Below, piece by piece: positions 1 to 9,553 of a DNA stretch of 64,000 bases. A program made the translations under genes and the position numbers. Source of the DNA: Aristaeella hokkaidonensis (GTDB lineage Bacteria > Bacillota > Clostridia > Christensenellales > Aristaeellaceae). Below the pieces are notes generated by a model. The model saw only the letters and a list, made by a program, of their open reading frames with translations, searched no databases and was not told the origin of the DNA. The stretch is from positions 3,286,001 through 3,350,000 of the forward strand of contig NZ_CP068393.1 in NCBI RefSeq assembly GCF_018128945.1, given 5' to 3'. Within the stretch, counting starts at the first letter, position 1, and each line of letters starts with the position of its first letter.

Positions 1-383
1 ATCTGCATGTGAGCCGGTACGGCCGCGGAACAGCCCTGAAGGCAATCGTGGATACACCGGTGTATGACTGCACGGACTATGAAGGCGTTCCGCTGGTTGA
101 CGCCACAGCTACGCTGGGCGATGACGGAAGCGTGACGGTCTTCTGCGTGAACCGGGATATGAAGGAAGACTTCTGCCTGAACCTGGATCTGCGTTCCTTC
201 GGCGAGCTGCGCCTGGAAGAGCATATCCTGCTGCATCATGATGACGTGAAGGCAGTCAATACCGAAGAAAATCCCGGAAATGTCATGCCGACAGCAGGCC
301 CCGGCGGCATTGTCGACGGCGGCAAAGCAGAGATCAGACTGCCGGCGCTGAGCTGGAACGTGATCCGGTTTGTGAAGCCCTGA
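1..383 (+). CDS. GH51 alpha-N-arabinofuranosidase, C-terminal fragment (5' end outside window)
   Basis: The frame is open from the window edge and ends at TGA 381-383, so only the last ~126 residues are visible. The YGRGTALKAIVDTP stretch and the following beta-rich domain, ending LSWNVIRF, resemble the C-terminal beta-sandwich of GH51 arabinofuranosidases, which release L-arabinose from arabinan and arabinoxylan side chains. The catalytic glutamates lie upstream of the window, so activity cannot be judged. No signal peptide can be assessed. A terminator follows at once, so this is the last gene of its transcript. Confidence 0.8.
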   Translation, partial: LHVSRYGRGTALKAIVDTPVYDCTDYEGVPLVDATATLGDDGSVTVFCVNRDMKEDFCLNLDLRSFGELRLEEHILLHHDDVKAVNTEENPGNVMPTAGPGGIVDGGKAEIRLPALSWNVIRFVKP

Positions 384-406
384 ACAAAATGATAAATAAA
401 GACAGG

Positions 407-444
407 AGCCTTTCAACCGTTACGGTGAAAGGCTTCTGCTTTTT
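407..444 (+). terminator. Intrinsic terminator after the arabinofuranosidase
   Basis: A 9-bp stem, AGCCTTTCA with TGAAAGGCT, is followed after a few bases by CTTTTT. It ends ten bases before the stop codon of the convergent DUF6273 gene. Confidence 0.75.
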
Positions 445-453
445 AGGAAGATA

Positions 454-1173
454 TTACCTCAATACGACAGCTTCCGCGTTTACCCAAAGTGCCGGGCGGA
501 AGGCAGTATTGTTGAAGTGAATGTTGGAGAACATTTCGCTGCCGTCATAATCAACCAGCATGGCGTTGATCAGATCGTCAGAGGGAGACCGGAGCCACCA
601 GGCACCGCCGTCCTGGGTGCAGAAGACACCGTTGGCAATGGCAGTCTGGGAGGGCTCACACAGTCTGTCCTCCAGTTCGGGGAAGTAGGTTACGAAGACT
701 TCGCGGTAGCTGAGCAGAAAGATTTTATCTTCAGTGTCGGGGCCTCCATCGACACTGAACTTTGCTCCCTGGTTGGAGCCGTTGACTACTTTTGTAGTCT
801 GGATAGCGGCCTGTTCTTCATCAGTAAAGGACTTCTGCAGGAATTCGCTGTTCATCCAGCGGCGCAGGGAGCACTGCTCCCAAGTGGACTTGCCATCTTC
901 ATTATGGTAAGGAATGGTGTCCAGGCCGCACTTGCTGAGCAGCAGGCATTTTCCGTCTTTCTCTTCCAGGACGATCCACTCGATGGGTTCCTGCCCGTTG
1001 CCGGGGTTGTTGTCCTGGTCATAAGCGCCAAAGGTTACTGTTTTACGGGCTGTTTTGTTAATGTTCGCAGCTTCTGCACTGCCGCCTCCGATATTGAAGA
1101 TGTGTACGGCAAGTACAACCAGGAACAGAATATAACCGATTCTTTTCAAGATGATGTTATCGTAAGTTTCCAT
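454..1173 (-). CDS. Exported or membrane-anchored DUF6273 protein
   Basis: 239 residues. The start METYDN is chosen because GAGGAGG lies about 9 bases upstream; the longer frame has no such site. A hydrophobic segment near residues 11-25 followed by AEAAN suggests a signal peptide or N-terminal anchor. The rest matches the DUF6273 pattern: a FGxYxQ-like start, PIEWIVLE, a CSLRRWMN motif, WWLRSP near the C-terminus and the closing FRPALWVN. This domain occurs in secreted Firmicute proteins, often multidomain; its function is unknown to me. The gene is divergent from the MATE gene with about 160 bp between. Confidence 0.75.
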   Translation of the reverse strand: METYDNIILKRIGYILFLVVLAVHIFNIGGGSAEAANINKTARKTVTFGAYDQDNNPGNGQEPIEWIVLEEKDGKCLLLSKCGLDTIPYHNEDGKSTWEQCSLRRWMNSEFLQKSFTDEEQAAIQTTKVVNGSNQGAKFSVDGGPDTEDKIFLLSYREVFVTYFPELEDRLCEPSQTAIANGVFCTQDGGAWWLRSPSDDLINAMLVDYDGSEMFSNIHFNNTAFRPALWVNAEAVVLR

Positions 1174-1337
1174 CGATTCATCCCTCCTCGCCAACAAGAA
1201 TAGCAAACGAATCTTACTTTCAGGTGACTTTCAGCTTACAGTTTTGTAAGGTGGAGCGGAATATGGACTTTTGATAACGAATCGTATAGAATATGCAGCT
1301 AAGAAAACGTGATGGACTCCGTCACAGAGGTGAAAGC

Positions 1338-2711
1338 ATGGCTTCAGTAACCGGTGACTTTTCCAAGGGAAAGGTTTCCATGGTCATCCTGAAACTCGGC
1401 CTGCCCATGATGCTGGCTGAGCTTGTTCACGTGCTTTACAACATTGTGGACAGAATGTACATCGGCCATATGCCGGAAGGCGGAACACTGGCGCTGACTG
1501 GCCTGGGGATCTGCTTTCCGCTGATCACGCTGATCGGAGCCTTTGCCAATCTCTTTTCCACCGGCGGAGCCACCCTGGCTACCATTGCCCGGGGCGCAAA
1601 GGAAGACCGGAAAGCGGAAAGAATCATGGGCACCTCTTTTACAATGCTCCTGCTGATCGGACTGCTCCTGACCGGACTGCTGTACCTGACGGCGCCTGTC
1701 ACGCTGCGGTGGCTGGGCGGGGATGACGAGACCATTCCCACTGCGATGGGATATTTCCGGATCTATGTGCTGGGCACGGTGTCCGTGCTGATCAGCCTGG
1801 GAATGAATCCCTTCATCAGCGCCCAGGGCTTTCCAAAGATCGGTATGGGAACGATTCTCATTGGTGCGATTCTGAATATTGCGCTGGATCCGCTGATGAT
1901 CTATACGATGAACATGGGCATCCGCGGAGCGGCGCTGGCAACGGTTGTTTCCCAGACGGCCAGTGCAATATGGGTGCTGGGCTTCCTCAGGAGCAGGCGG
2001 GCAGTACTGCGCCTGACAGGACTGCATCTGGACTGGAATGAACTGAAAAGAATTGTGAGCCTGGGTGTGACCGGATTTACCTTCCGGGTAACGAACAGCA
2101 TTACGCAGGCGATCGTAAACATCATGCTCAAGACCTGGGGCGGACCGCTCAGCACAATCTATGTGGGCGCCATGAGCCTGATCAACTCCCTGCGGGAGAT
2201 CATGAGTCTGCCCAACAGCGGGATTGTTATGGGCGGCCAGAGTGTCATGAGCTACAATTACGGCGCGAAACTGTATCCGCGTGTATCAAAGAGCATTCGC
2301 TTTATCTTCCTGAGCGGACTGTTCGTGAATATTGTCATGTGGCTGCTCGTGATGATTGTTCCCGAGCCGTTAATCCGCATTTTTACATCCGATGAGCAGC
2401 TGATCCGGACAGCCGTAGTCTGTGCCAGGATCTACTTCGGCGCTTTCCCGTTCATGGCTATGCAGCAGGCGGGACAGTCAACTTTTGTTTCGCTGAACTA
2501 TCCCCGATATGCGCTTTTCTTCTCCCTGCTGAGAAAAATTGTACTGGTGGCGCCGCTGACGCTGCTGCTGCCGAATATCGGCCTGGGGGTGCACGGCGTT
2601 TTCTGGGCAGAGTTCGCCAGCCAGGTGATCGGCGCGACCGCCTGCTTTACAACAATGTATAGGGTTATCTGGAGACATTTGCGAAAAGAAACAAACCAAC
2701 TGATCAGATAA
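1338..2711 (+). CDS. MATE family efflux transporter
   Basis: 457 residues with about 12 hydrophobic segments. The N-terminus (LPMMLAELVHVLYNIVDRMYIG) and the second-half repeat beginning near residue 230 match the two-bundle MATE fold (NorM/DinF superfamily), which exports cationic compounds using Na+ or H+. The start MASVTGDF follows AGAGGTGAAAGC; an upstream in-frame start at 1293 lacks a good ribosome binding site. The gene is monocistronic and closed by a terminator. The substrate cannot be inferred. Confidence 0.88.
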   Translation: MASVTGDFSKGKVSMVILKLGLPMMLAELVHVLYNIVDRMYIGHMPEGGTLALTGLGICFPLITLIGAFANLFSTGGATLATIARGAKEDRKAERIMGTSFTMLLLIGLLLTGLLYLTAPVTLRWLGGDDETIPTAMGYFRIYVLGTVSVLISLGMNPFISAQGFPKIGMGTILIGAILNIALDPLMIYTMNMGIRGAALATVVSQTASAIWVLGFLRSRRAVLRLTGLHLDWNELKRIVSLGVTGFTFRVTNSITQAIVNIMLKTWGGPLSTIYVGAMSLINSLREIMSLPNSGIVMGGQSVMSYNYGAKLYPRVSKSIRFIFLSGLFVNIVMWLLVMIVPEPLIRIFTSDEQLIRTAVVCARIYFGAFPFMAMQQAGQSTFVSLNYPRYALFFSLLRKIVLVAPLTLLLPNIGLGVHGVFWAEFASQVIGATACFTTMYRVIWRHLRKETNQLIR

Positions 2712-2737
2712 CATATCCTCAATAAATGGTGACTGGT

Positions 2738-2768
2738 CCGCGGCAATACTGCCGCGGGCTTGTTTTTT
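2738..2768 (+). terminator. Intrinsic terminator after the MATE gene
   Basis: A perfect 8-bp stem CCGCGGCA/TGCCGCGG with loop ATAC is followed by GCTTGTTTTTT. Confidence 0.85.
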
Positions 2769-2927
2769 GTCTTGTACATCTGTTCCTGCTATCAAAGATG
2801 AAAACGCTTAATGTGAAAATAAGAAATAATTAAGGAATGAGCAAGGGACAGCTTAAGACTTTCAAGGTGGAATGCGGTAGGATAGAGTCGGATTAAGGAC
2901 TGTGACATGTTATGGAGGAGATTGAAC

Positions 2928-3740
2928 ATGAACAGGAATGTCATTTTAACGGCAAAGGATTTGTCGAAAACTTTTTCCAACGCTTCCGAGCAGCAGCACG
3001 TGCTGAAGAACCTGAACCTGGATATTTACCAGGGTGACTTTACGGTGATCATGGGCAACTCCGGATCCGGTAAGAGCACTCTGCTGTACGCGTTGAGCGG
3101 TATGGACCGGCCGTCCCTGGGGACAATCACCTATACAGGCACAAACGGTACCAGACCGGAGGAAATATCGAAATACAGCAATGACAGGCTGGCACGGTTC
3201 CGCCGGAATCACTGCGGATTTGTCTTCCAGCAGAATTACCTGAACGACAGCATGAGCGCGCTGGATAATGTGATGGTCAGCGGCATGCTGACAACAAAGA
3301 ACCGGAAGGAGCTGGCAGACAGGTCCAAAGAACTGCTGCAGAGCGTTGAAATCGGTGAGAAGGACTGGAAGAAGTTTCCGGCCCAACTGTCCGGCGGCCA
3401 GCAACAGCGGGTGGCGGTGGTACGCGGCGTGATCAACCGGCCGGAAATCCTCTTTGCGGATGAACCAACCGGTGCTTTGAATTCCCAGAACACGAACAAC
3501 GTGCTGGAAATCCTGTCCGCGCTTAATAATGACGGGCAGAGCATTGTGATGGTTACCCACGCAATCCGGGCGGCAGAAAGAGGGAACAGGATCCTTTACC
3601 TGGCCGACGGTGTGATTCTGGATGAGATCGAAATCGGACCGTATCGGGGAGACTATAAGGACAGCTCAAACCCGCAGCAGGCTGAGGCACAGGAACGCCA
3701 CAGGAAGCTGAAGGATTTCCTGGCGGACATGGGCTGGTAA
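2928..3740 (+). CDS. ABC transporter ATP-binding protein (MacB/LolD type)
   Basis: 270 residues. Walker A GNSGSGKST, Q-loop region FVFQQNYLN, signature LSGGQQQR and Walker B ILFADEPT are intact, followed by the switch histidine MVTHA. These are the marks of the LolD/MacB/BceA ATPase class, which drives FtsX-type permeases. The start ATG follows GGAGGAG at 2914-2920; the longer frame starting at 2907 lacks a site. The permease gene begins 11 bases after the stop and a two-component system follows, an arrangement known from antimicrobial-peptide detoxification modules. Confidence 0.9.
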   Translation: MNRNVILTAKDLSKTFSNASEQQHVLKNLNLDIYQGDFTVIMGNSGSGKSTLLYALSGMDRPSLGTITYTGTNGTRPEEISKYSNDRLARFRRNHCGFVFQQNYLNDSMSALDNVMVSGMLTTKNRKELADRSKELLQSVEIGEKDWKKFPAQLSGGQQQRVAVVRGVINRPEILFADEPTGALNSQNTNNVLEILSALNNDGQSIVMVTHAIRAAERGNRILYLADGVILDEIEIGPYRGDYKDSSNPQQAEAQERHRKLKDFLADMGW

Positions 3741-3751
3741 GGAGACAAGGC

Positions 3752-6148
3752 ATGAACAGACTGTTTTTTATCGCCGGGAATAACGCTAAGAAACAGAAGG
3801 GCGATATGATCACTTTCTTTCTTCTGACGCTGGTGGCGGCGTTCCTGCTTTTCGACGCGATTTCCGCAATTACCGGTATGAGCCGGGTGCTGGATGACCG
3901 GTTTGCTGAAACCCGGGGAGCAGAAATGATGCTGATCACGGGGGACACAGATGAGGAACGGGACTGCGCCAGGCGGGCTATCAGGGAAAACGCACACGTG
4001 AAAGACTATGAAGCATCGCCTGCCTTATGTCCGATTTTTCGGTACCGGAACGCGGAAAACGAAGAATGGAAGGAGTATTCGTTCCTGATTGAAAGCACTT
4101 CCACAGAAAAGAAGTACATGGTTCACGAACTGAACGGAGCAGGGGGAGCGAAAAATGAAATTTATCTGCCGTTGTACCTGAAGGGACAGTTCCCCATTGG
4201 TGATACGATGCAGATCCGGGTTGACGACGATATCTATGACCTGCGGGTGGCCGGATATGTGGAGGAACCGTACTTTTGCAGTTCTATGAACATAACGACA
4301 TACTATAGTTACCTGTCACAGGAAATGATGGATACCATGCTGGCGGAGCATCCTGTGCTGGAAGACGCCAGGCGGATCATCAGCAAGGCCGTGATGGATG
4401 AAGAAAGTGTCACCGCGGGTTATCCAACATCCGACCTGGAAAAAGAGATCACGGACCGCTACAAAGAACTGATAAACCCATACGGAAACGCGCATCCGGA
4501 ACGCAACTATTTCAACTATTTGTCGGTTAGCTGGGAGTTTATGAGAGGCGGATCCCAGTTTATACCGATGATTGTGAGCGGTATTGTAATGCTCTTTGCG
4601 GTGATTATCTTTACCGTAGCCATGATCATCATCTGCTTCAGCATCAGGAATTTTATCCAGCGAAGCATGAAAGATACAGGAGTGCTGGAGGCCAGCGGAT
4701 ATACCGTAAAAGAACTGCGGGCGGCACTGACGATGCAGACAGGACTGGTTGCGCTGCTTGGCACCCTGGCCGGAATCGGATTGGGTATCGCAACATTCGG
4801 TGCTTTCGAAAATGTGATCAGTGCGATTCTCGGATTGACATGGAACCAGCCTGTGAATGCGGTGGCTGCCGTAATGGCGGCTATTGTCCTTCCGGCTTTT
4901 GTGATCCTGATCACAAGGGGAGTCAGCAGGGCGTACCTGAAATATACTGTGCTGGACGCGCTCAGGGGAGGAATCAGCAACCATAACTACAGGAAAAACC
5001 ATTTCAGTTTTGAAAAGACAGCACTGCCGGTTCCGGTTGTGCTGTCCATGAAGGAAATGATGGGCAGCAAAGGGCGGAATATCGCACTGGCACTGATTGT
5101 CGCGATTCTTACGATTTCGACGCTGATGGGATTCGGCTGCTATGAAAACTTCGGAAAGAGCGCGGACAAACTGATTGAACTGATGGGCTTTGAAGCAGGT
5201 ACCATTGCCGTGACCGGGAGACGGGAACTGGGAGACGAACTGCGGAAACTCAAGGGTGCGGAGAACGTCCTGGGGGTATACAAGTTTGAGCCCACCTATT
5301 CTTTCGGGGACAAGGAAAAGACTGTGACCACCTATGCCGTGGATGATATGGAAAACACGCTGCATACCATCCTGATTGACGGAAGAACGGTAAAGCATGA
5401 TAACGAGGTGATGCTGACCAGTTCAATCGCCAGGGATCTCGGAGTCAAAATCGGCGATGTGGTTACGGTATCCTTCGGAGATGCATCCGCAGATTATCTG
5501 GTGACCGGCCTGAACCAGCGAATGGAACAGATGGGAAGAAGCGGCTGCATGATCTTTGAAGCCGCCGAAAGAATTCTGCCGAATCTGTCAGTGGTCGACT
5601 ATTATGTGACCGGCGCTGCAGATGTGACCTTCGCTGATTTGAAAAAAGAGATCGACAGGCTGGGTACGGAGCGGGGAGAGACCTACGCGACCGCTGACCT
5701 GGGAGAAGAACTGGAAAGCACAATCGGCACGATGTCCACGGCTATGCGTGCCCTGTGTATCGGGATTGCGATACTGACCGTCCTGGTTGTAATCTTTGTG
5801 GAAGCGCTGATTATCCGGGCCAAGATTGTCCGTGAATGGCGCGGAATGGGCATCAGCAAGGCTCTTGGCATGACCTCGGGCGGATTAATCACACAGATCA
5901 TGCTTTCCAGTATTCCGGCAGTGACGGCAGGCGTCCTGATTGGCGCATTGTTTTCACAGCCGGCGGGAAGCAGCCTGTGCATTACCGCATTCTCCATCTT
6001 CGGACTGGAAAAAGTGCCGTTCCATGTCCCGGTGTTCTATATGATTGCCACAGGACTGGCTATCCTGGCTGTGGCCCTGGTCACGGCAGGCATTTTCGGG
6101 CTGAAGGTTCGGAAGATCAATCCGGTTGAAATGATTACAGAAGAGTGA
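3752..6148 (+). CDS. FtsX-like ABC transporter permease, two FtsX domains
   Basis: 798 residues. Hydrophobic segments occur near residues 18-37, 270-298, 325-350, 370-395, 445-465, 660-690, 715-740 and 760-785. Two large soluble regions lie between (about 40-265 and 470-655), so the layout is a duplicated 4-TM FtsX domain. This differs from the 10-TM BceB layout with one external loop, so Bce-type detoxification is possible but not proven. It forms a pair with the ATPase just upstream. GGAGAC precedes the ATG. Expected role is mechanical transmission or export at the cell surface, powered by the upstream ATPase. Confidence 0.85.
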   Translation: MNRLFFIAGNNAKKQKGDMITFFLLTLVAAFLLFDAISAITGMSRVLDDRFAETRGAEMMLITGDTDEERDCARRAIRENAHVKDYEASPALCPIFRYRNAENEEWKEYSFLIESTSTEKKYMVHELNGAGGAKNEIYLPLYLKGQFPIGDTMQIRVDDDIYDLRVAGYVEEPYFCSSMNITTYYSYLSQEMMDTMLAEHPVLEDARRIISKAVMDEESVTAGYPTSDLEKEITDRYKELINPYGNAHPERNYFNYLSVSWEFMRGGSQFIPMIVSGIVMLFAVIIFTVAMIIICFSIRNFIQRSMKDTGVLEASGYTVKELRAALTMQTGLVALLGTLAGIGLGIATFGAFENVISAILGLTWNQPVNAVAAVMAAIVLPAFVILITRGVSRAYLKYTVLDALRGGISNHNYRKNHFSFEKTALPVPVVLSMKEMMGSKGRNIALALIVAILTISTLMGFGCYENFGKSADKLIELMGFEAGTIAVTGRRELGDELRKLKGAENVLGVYKFEPTYSFGDKEKTVTTYAVDDMENTLHTILIDGRTVKHDNEVMLTSSIARDLGVKIGDVVTVSFGDASADYLVTGLNQRMEQMGRSGCMIFEAAERILPNLSVVDYYVTGAADVTFADLKKEIDRLGTERGETYATADLGEELESTIGTMSTAMRALCIGIAILTVLVVIFVEALIIRAKIVREWRGMGISKALGMTSGGLITQIMLSSIPAVTAGVLIGALFSQPAGSSLCITAFSIFGLEKVPFHVPVFYMIATGLAILAVALVTAGIFGLKVRKINPVEMITEE

Positions 6149-6157
6149 TTGAGAATG

Positions 6158-6198
6158 ATAACAGGGAACGATGCCTTAACGGCACCGTTCCCTGTTAT
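6158..6198. terminator. Long inverted repeat after the permease gene, possible terminator
   Basis: Arms ATAACAGGGAACGATGCC and GGCACCGTTCCCTGTTAT pair over 18 bp with one mismatch around a 5-base loop. No clear T-tract follows on either strand, so terminator function is only likely. It separates the ABC pair from the promoter of the response regulator. Confidence 0.5.
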
Positions 6199-6209
6199 GT
6201 TCCGGATTC

Positions 6210-6238
6210 TTTACAAAAACAAACTGGCGTTGTACAGT
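6210..6238 (+). promoter_or_regulatory. Sigma-A type promoter for the two-component operon
   Basis: TTTACA at 6210-6215, a 17-base spacer and TACAGT at 6233-6238, 34 bases before the response regulator ATG. Confidence 0.6.
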
Positions 6239-6271
6239 AGGACAAAATGACAGAAAAGCACGGAGGAAAAG

Positions 6272-6994
6272 ATGCACTACAACTGCCTGATTGTGGATGA
6301 TGAGGAAGAGCTTGCCAGGATGACAGCGGAATACTTCCGGATGTTTGACGTGAGCACGGAATATGTTACGTCACGGGAAGCATGCTATGCCTTCCTGAAA
6401 GAGCATACCGCTGATCTGATCCTGCTGGATATCAACCTGGGAGACGGAACGGGCTTTGAAGTATGCAAGAGGCTCCGTGAAGAAACCCAGATTCCGATCC
6501 TCTTTGTCAGCGCCCGGCAGAGCGATGACGACGTGCTGGTGGCACTGAGTATCGGCGGGGATGACTATATCAAAAAACCTTACAGCCTTTCCGTACTGCT
6601 GGCCAAGGTCAAGGTGAACCTGAAACGCGTAGAACAGCTGAAAAAGGTCAACGTTCAGGCAGGTACGGAAATGAAAGAAGTCCCGGAGAACGCCGCGGGA
6701 ACCGGAAAGGGCAGCACTCTCACACTGGATGAATCCACAATGTCCGCGATCCTGAACGGTGAACGGATTGCCCTCAAGGCCAAGGAGTTTGCGCTGCTGC
6801 AGTGCCTGTACCAGCACAGGAACACGATTGTGAAAAAGGATATCCTTTTCGAGGAAGTATGGGGAGACAGCTTCTTCAGCGACGGAACGCTGAATGTGCA
6901 TGTGAGGAAACTGCGGGAGAAACTGGAGAATGATCCGAATAATCCGCAGATGCTGAAGACAGTCTGGGGAACAGGATACATACTGGAAATCTGA
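6272..6994 (+). CDS. OmpR/PhoB family response regulator
   Basis: 240 residues. Receiver domain about 1-120 with the acidic pocket DDEEE near residue 9, phospho-acceptor in LILLDINLG (Asp about 53), conserved SA in FVSARQ and Lys in IKKPYS. The C-terminal winged helix (about 145-240) contains LTLDE, KAKEFALLQCL and VRKLREKLE. GGAGG precedes the ATG. The histidine kinase gene follows 36 bases downstream, and the ABC exporter upstream is the likely target. Confidence 0.92.
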   Translation: MHYNCLIVDDEEELARMTAEYFRMFDVSTEYVTSREACYAFLKEHTADLILLDINLGDGTGFEVCKRLREETQIPILFVSARQSDDDVLVALSIGGDDYIKKPYSLSVLLAKVKVNLKRVEQLKKVNVQAGTEMKEVPENAAGTGKGSTLTLDESTMSAILNGERIALKAKEFALLQCLYQHRNTIVKKDILFEEVWGDSFFSDGTLNVHVRKLREKLENDPNNPQMLKTVWGTGYILEI

Positions 6995-7030
6995 AAGAAA
7001 TAAGAGGAATCAGGATAAGGAGTCGGGCGG

Positions 7031-8299
7031 ATGAAACAGATCAGAATCCTGGCAATTGTCTTTACGGTACTGATGCTGGCGTCCCTGCTGATCGGACTGC
7101 GGATAGAAAACGGAATTTCCTTCCAGCGGAGGGATATCAGTGAATACAACGACCTGATCTACCGGATGTATGAGGATTACCGGGCCGGCAAACCGACAGA
7201 GGAACTGGAAGAAAAATATCACTGCAATATTGTCCTGTCCGCAGATTTCGTGAACACGGATATGACGAAGTACTATGCGGACGGAGCCCTGGTGCTGGAT
7301 TTCGTACCGGACGGAGCAACCGCCGGGAAAGTGGCCTGGGATGACAGGAAGGAAACATGGCAGGCTCAGGAAAAGCAACTGCGAAAAACCTTGCTGGTTC
7401 TCTGGGGAACAATCACGGCAGCAGGATACCTGTTCCTGCTGGTTGTTTATCTTGTTGTGGTGAAACCAATCCGGGAGTTTGAAAGATTTGCCGGAGATGT
7501 GGCCAAGGGACATCTGGACGTCCAGCTGCCCAGAAGGCGGCTGAATCTGTTCGGCAACTTCACAGAAAGCTTTGACATGATGCGGGAAGAACTCCGGAAT
7601 GCCCAGGATCGTGAAGTGCAAGCCAACAAAGCCAAACGGGAAATGGCGGCCGGACTGGGACATGACATCAAAACACCGGTGGCAACTATCCGGGCTGCCT
7701 GCGAAGTGCTGGAAGCGAAGTATAGCGGCGAAAAAGATATCATGGATAAGATGTCGGTGATATCCGCCAGGACCGAAACCATTAACCAGCTTGTGAACAA
7801 TCTGTTCCATTCCACCCTGGAAGAGCTGGAAGAACTTCCTGTGACACCGGCGGAAACTGTCTCCTCAAAAATTGAAGGTTTTTTCTCGGGCATGAACCAA
7901 AAAGAGGACATAGTTTTTGACAATCATATTCCAGACTGCCTGGTATATATTGATCCGATCCGGATGGAGCAGGCGGTGGACAATGTGATCAGCAATTCCC
8001 GGAAGTATGCCGGTACGGATATCCATGTGTTTTTTGATCAGGTGGACGGCGTCAGCGAGGAGAACGGCGGCGTAAGCCGATTTATCCGGATCACTGTAAG
8101 GGATGCCGGGCCGGGAGTGCCGGAGGAAGAACTGGGCCAGATTACCGGCAAATACTTCAGGGGTTCCAATGCTGCCGGACAGGAAGGTTACGGCCTGGGA
8201 ATGTATCTGGTAAAATGGTATATGGAAAAGCAGAGCGGCGGTCTGGAGTATTATAACGACAACGGATTTGTTGTGGAACTGCTCGTCAGGAAAGTATAA
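7031..8299 (+). CDS. Sensor histidine kinase
   Basis: 422 residues. TM1 about 5-22, an extracytoplasmic domain of roughly 90 residues, TM2 about 122-145, a HAMP-like linker, phospho-acceptor box GLGHDIKTPVATIRA, N-box QAVDNVISNSRKYA, G1 DAGPGVPEEE and G2 GYGLGMYL. This is the two-TM OmpR-partner kinase layout with a medium sensor domain, not the short intramembrane-sensing BceS type. GGAG lies before the ATG. It probably phosphorylates the regulator encoded just upstream. Confidence 0.9.
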   Translation: MKQIRILAIVFTVLMLASLLIGLRIENGISFQRRDISEYNDLIYRMYEDYRAGKPTEELEEKYHCNIVLSADFVNTDMTKYYADGALVLDFVPDGATAGKVAWDDRKETWQAQEKQLRKTLLVLWGTITAAGYLFLLVVYLVVVKPIREFERFAGDVAKGHLDVQLPRRRLNLFGNFTESFDMMREELRNAQDREVQANKAKREMAAGLGHDIKTPVATIRAACEVLEAKYSGEKDIMDKMSVISARTETINQLVNNLFHSTLEELEELPVTPAETVSSKIEGFFSGMNQKEDIVFDNHIPDCLVYIDPIRMEQAVDNVISNSRKYAGTDIHVFFDQVDGVSEENGGVSRFIRITVRDAGPGVPEEELGQITGKYFRGSNAAGQEGYGLGMYLVKWYMEKQSGGLEYYNDNGFVVELLVRKV

Positions 8300-8328
8300 A
8301 ACAAAGAAATCAGGGAGGCTGTCAGATT

Positions 8329-8865
8329 ATGCGGCTGTTATTTGAAATGGACAAACATGACTATGATGAATGCACTCATTCTTTTTCCCGGCCGTCCGCA
8401 CGGAGCATCATCATCCGGGATGGAAAAGTGGCAATGATTCACAGCATGAAATATGACTACTATAAGTTCCCGGGCGGAGGGATCGAGCAGGGAGAAGATC
8501 CCGCGGAAGCGATGATCCGGGAAACCCGGGAAGAAACGGGACTGGTTGTGATTCCGGAAACAGTCAAAGAGTATGGACTGGTTCACAGGATCCAGAAGAG
8601 CGACAGCGATCCGACGGAAGTATTTATCCAAGATAACTACTATTATCTCTGTGACGCGGAGGAGACAGTTGTTTCCCAGCATCTGGACGGGTATGAATCC
8701 AAAGAAGATTATCAGCTGGAATTTGTGGATCCCTACGCGGCCATTGAAAAGAACAGCAGGGATATCCACGGTCCCTATAACCCGATGATGTTCCAGCGGG
8801 AAGCCAAGGTGCTGAACATGCTTATTGCTGAGGGTCACCTTGGTTCGCGTCAGGACGATCAATGA
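8329..8865 (+). CDS. NUDIX hydrolase domain protein
   Basis: 178 residues. The Nudix box is complete: GGIEQGEDPAEAM followed by IRETREETGL, preceded by YYKFPGG. Family members hydrolyse nucleoside diphosphates linked to another moiety; the substrate cannot be told here. AGGGAGG precedes the ATG. It follows the kinase gene by 29 bases and may be co-transcribed. Its last 44 bases overlap the convergent cbiJ gene; both C-termini look intact. Confidence 0.85.
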   Translation: MRLLFEMDKHDYDECTHSFSRPSARSIIIRDGKVAMIHSMKYDYYKFPGGGIEQGEDPAEAMIRETREETGLVVIPETVKEYGLVHRIQKSDSDPTEVFIQDNYYYLCDAEETVVSQHLDGYESKEDYQLEFVDPYAAIEKNSRDIHGPYNPMMFQREAKVLNMLIAEGHLGSRQDDQ

Positions 8866-9529
8866 CAATGACGTCCATTTCCCGGGCCAGGGCCGGAAGG
8901 ACTTTTTCCTCCAACCCTCCGGCTGAACCGGAATCCTTGGTTACCATCACATGGATATTAAAATGATCATACAGGGCGCCGTTTAGTTCCGGCGAGAAAG
9001 GTCCCTGCATGGCAATGATATGGGACGGATGAATGCCGGCAAGTTCACAGAACTCCAGTGCTGCCCGGGTTGGAAGCACCCGCACCCAGAGCCTTTCGGC
9101 GGGGATTGTGGCTGCATAGGTGCTCAGCGTCTGGCTGCCGGTGGTCAGCAGGATGTTCCCGCCGGTTTCCGTCAGAAGATGCGCGGCATGCTCCGCGCTT
9201 TTCGCATGGCGGACAAGCGTACTCCAGGAACCGGAAACGGAAGGGCGGGAAATCCGTTCATACGGGATATCAAGTTCCGTGCAGCAGGCTCGGATATTAT
9301 CGGTGGCTTTGACTGCATAGGGGTGAGTTGCGTCAATGACGCGGCCGGGACGGAGCGTGCGTATAAACTCCAGCATCTCATTCCGGTCCAGCCGTCCGAT
9401 ATGACAGTTTGTACCGGGCGGCAGCAGGGATGCACCATATTCAGTCGCGACGCATACAAGGGCGTCTTTTTCTTTTTCCGCGGCCAGACGGCCTTCAGAG
9501 GTGCCTCCGAAGATCAGGGTGACTGCCAT
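8822..9529 (-). CDS. cbiJ: Cobalt-precorrin-6A reductase
   Basis: 235 residues. N-terminal TLIFGGTSEGRLAA is the nucleotide-binding signature of CbiJ/CobK, with ATHPYAV about 75 residues in and a C-terminal MVTKDSGSAGG motif, both family hallmarks. It reduces the C18-C19 double bond of cobalt-precorrin-6A. The ATG at 9529 is used because GGAGGTG lies ~7 bases upstream; the GTG nine bases further up overlaps that site. It is the last gene of the cobalamin operon, 24 bases after cbiA, and overlaps the convergent NUDIX gene. Confidence 0.92.
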   Translation of the reverse strand: MAVTLIFGGTSEGRLAAEKEKDALVCVATEYGASLLPPGTNCHIGRLDRNEMLEFIRTLRPGRVIDATHPYAVKATDNIRACCTELDIPYERISRPSVSGSWSTLVRHAKSAEHAAHLLTETGGNILLTTGSQTLSTYAATIPAERLWVRVLPTRAALEFCELAGIHPSHIIAMQGPFSPELNGALYDHFNIHVMVTKDSGSAGGLEEKVLPALAREMDVIVIDRPDANQGDPQQ

Positions 9530-9553
9530 GAATATCACCTCCGGGATGATTGG

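Noticed and set aside
8822..8865. Overlap of NUDIX and cbiJ taken as a frameshift or misassembly
   Set aside because: Both C-termini read normally; a short convergent overlap is enough to explain it.
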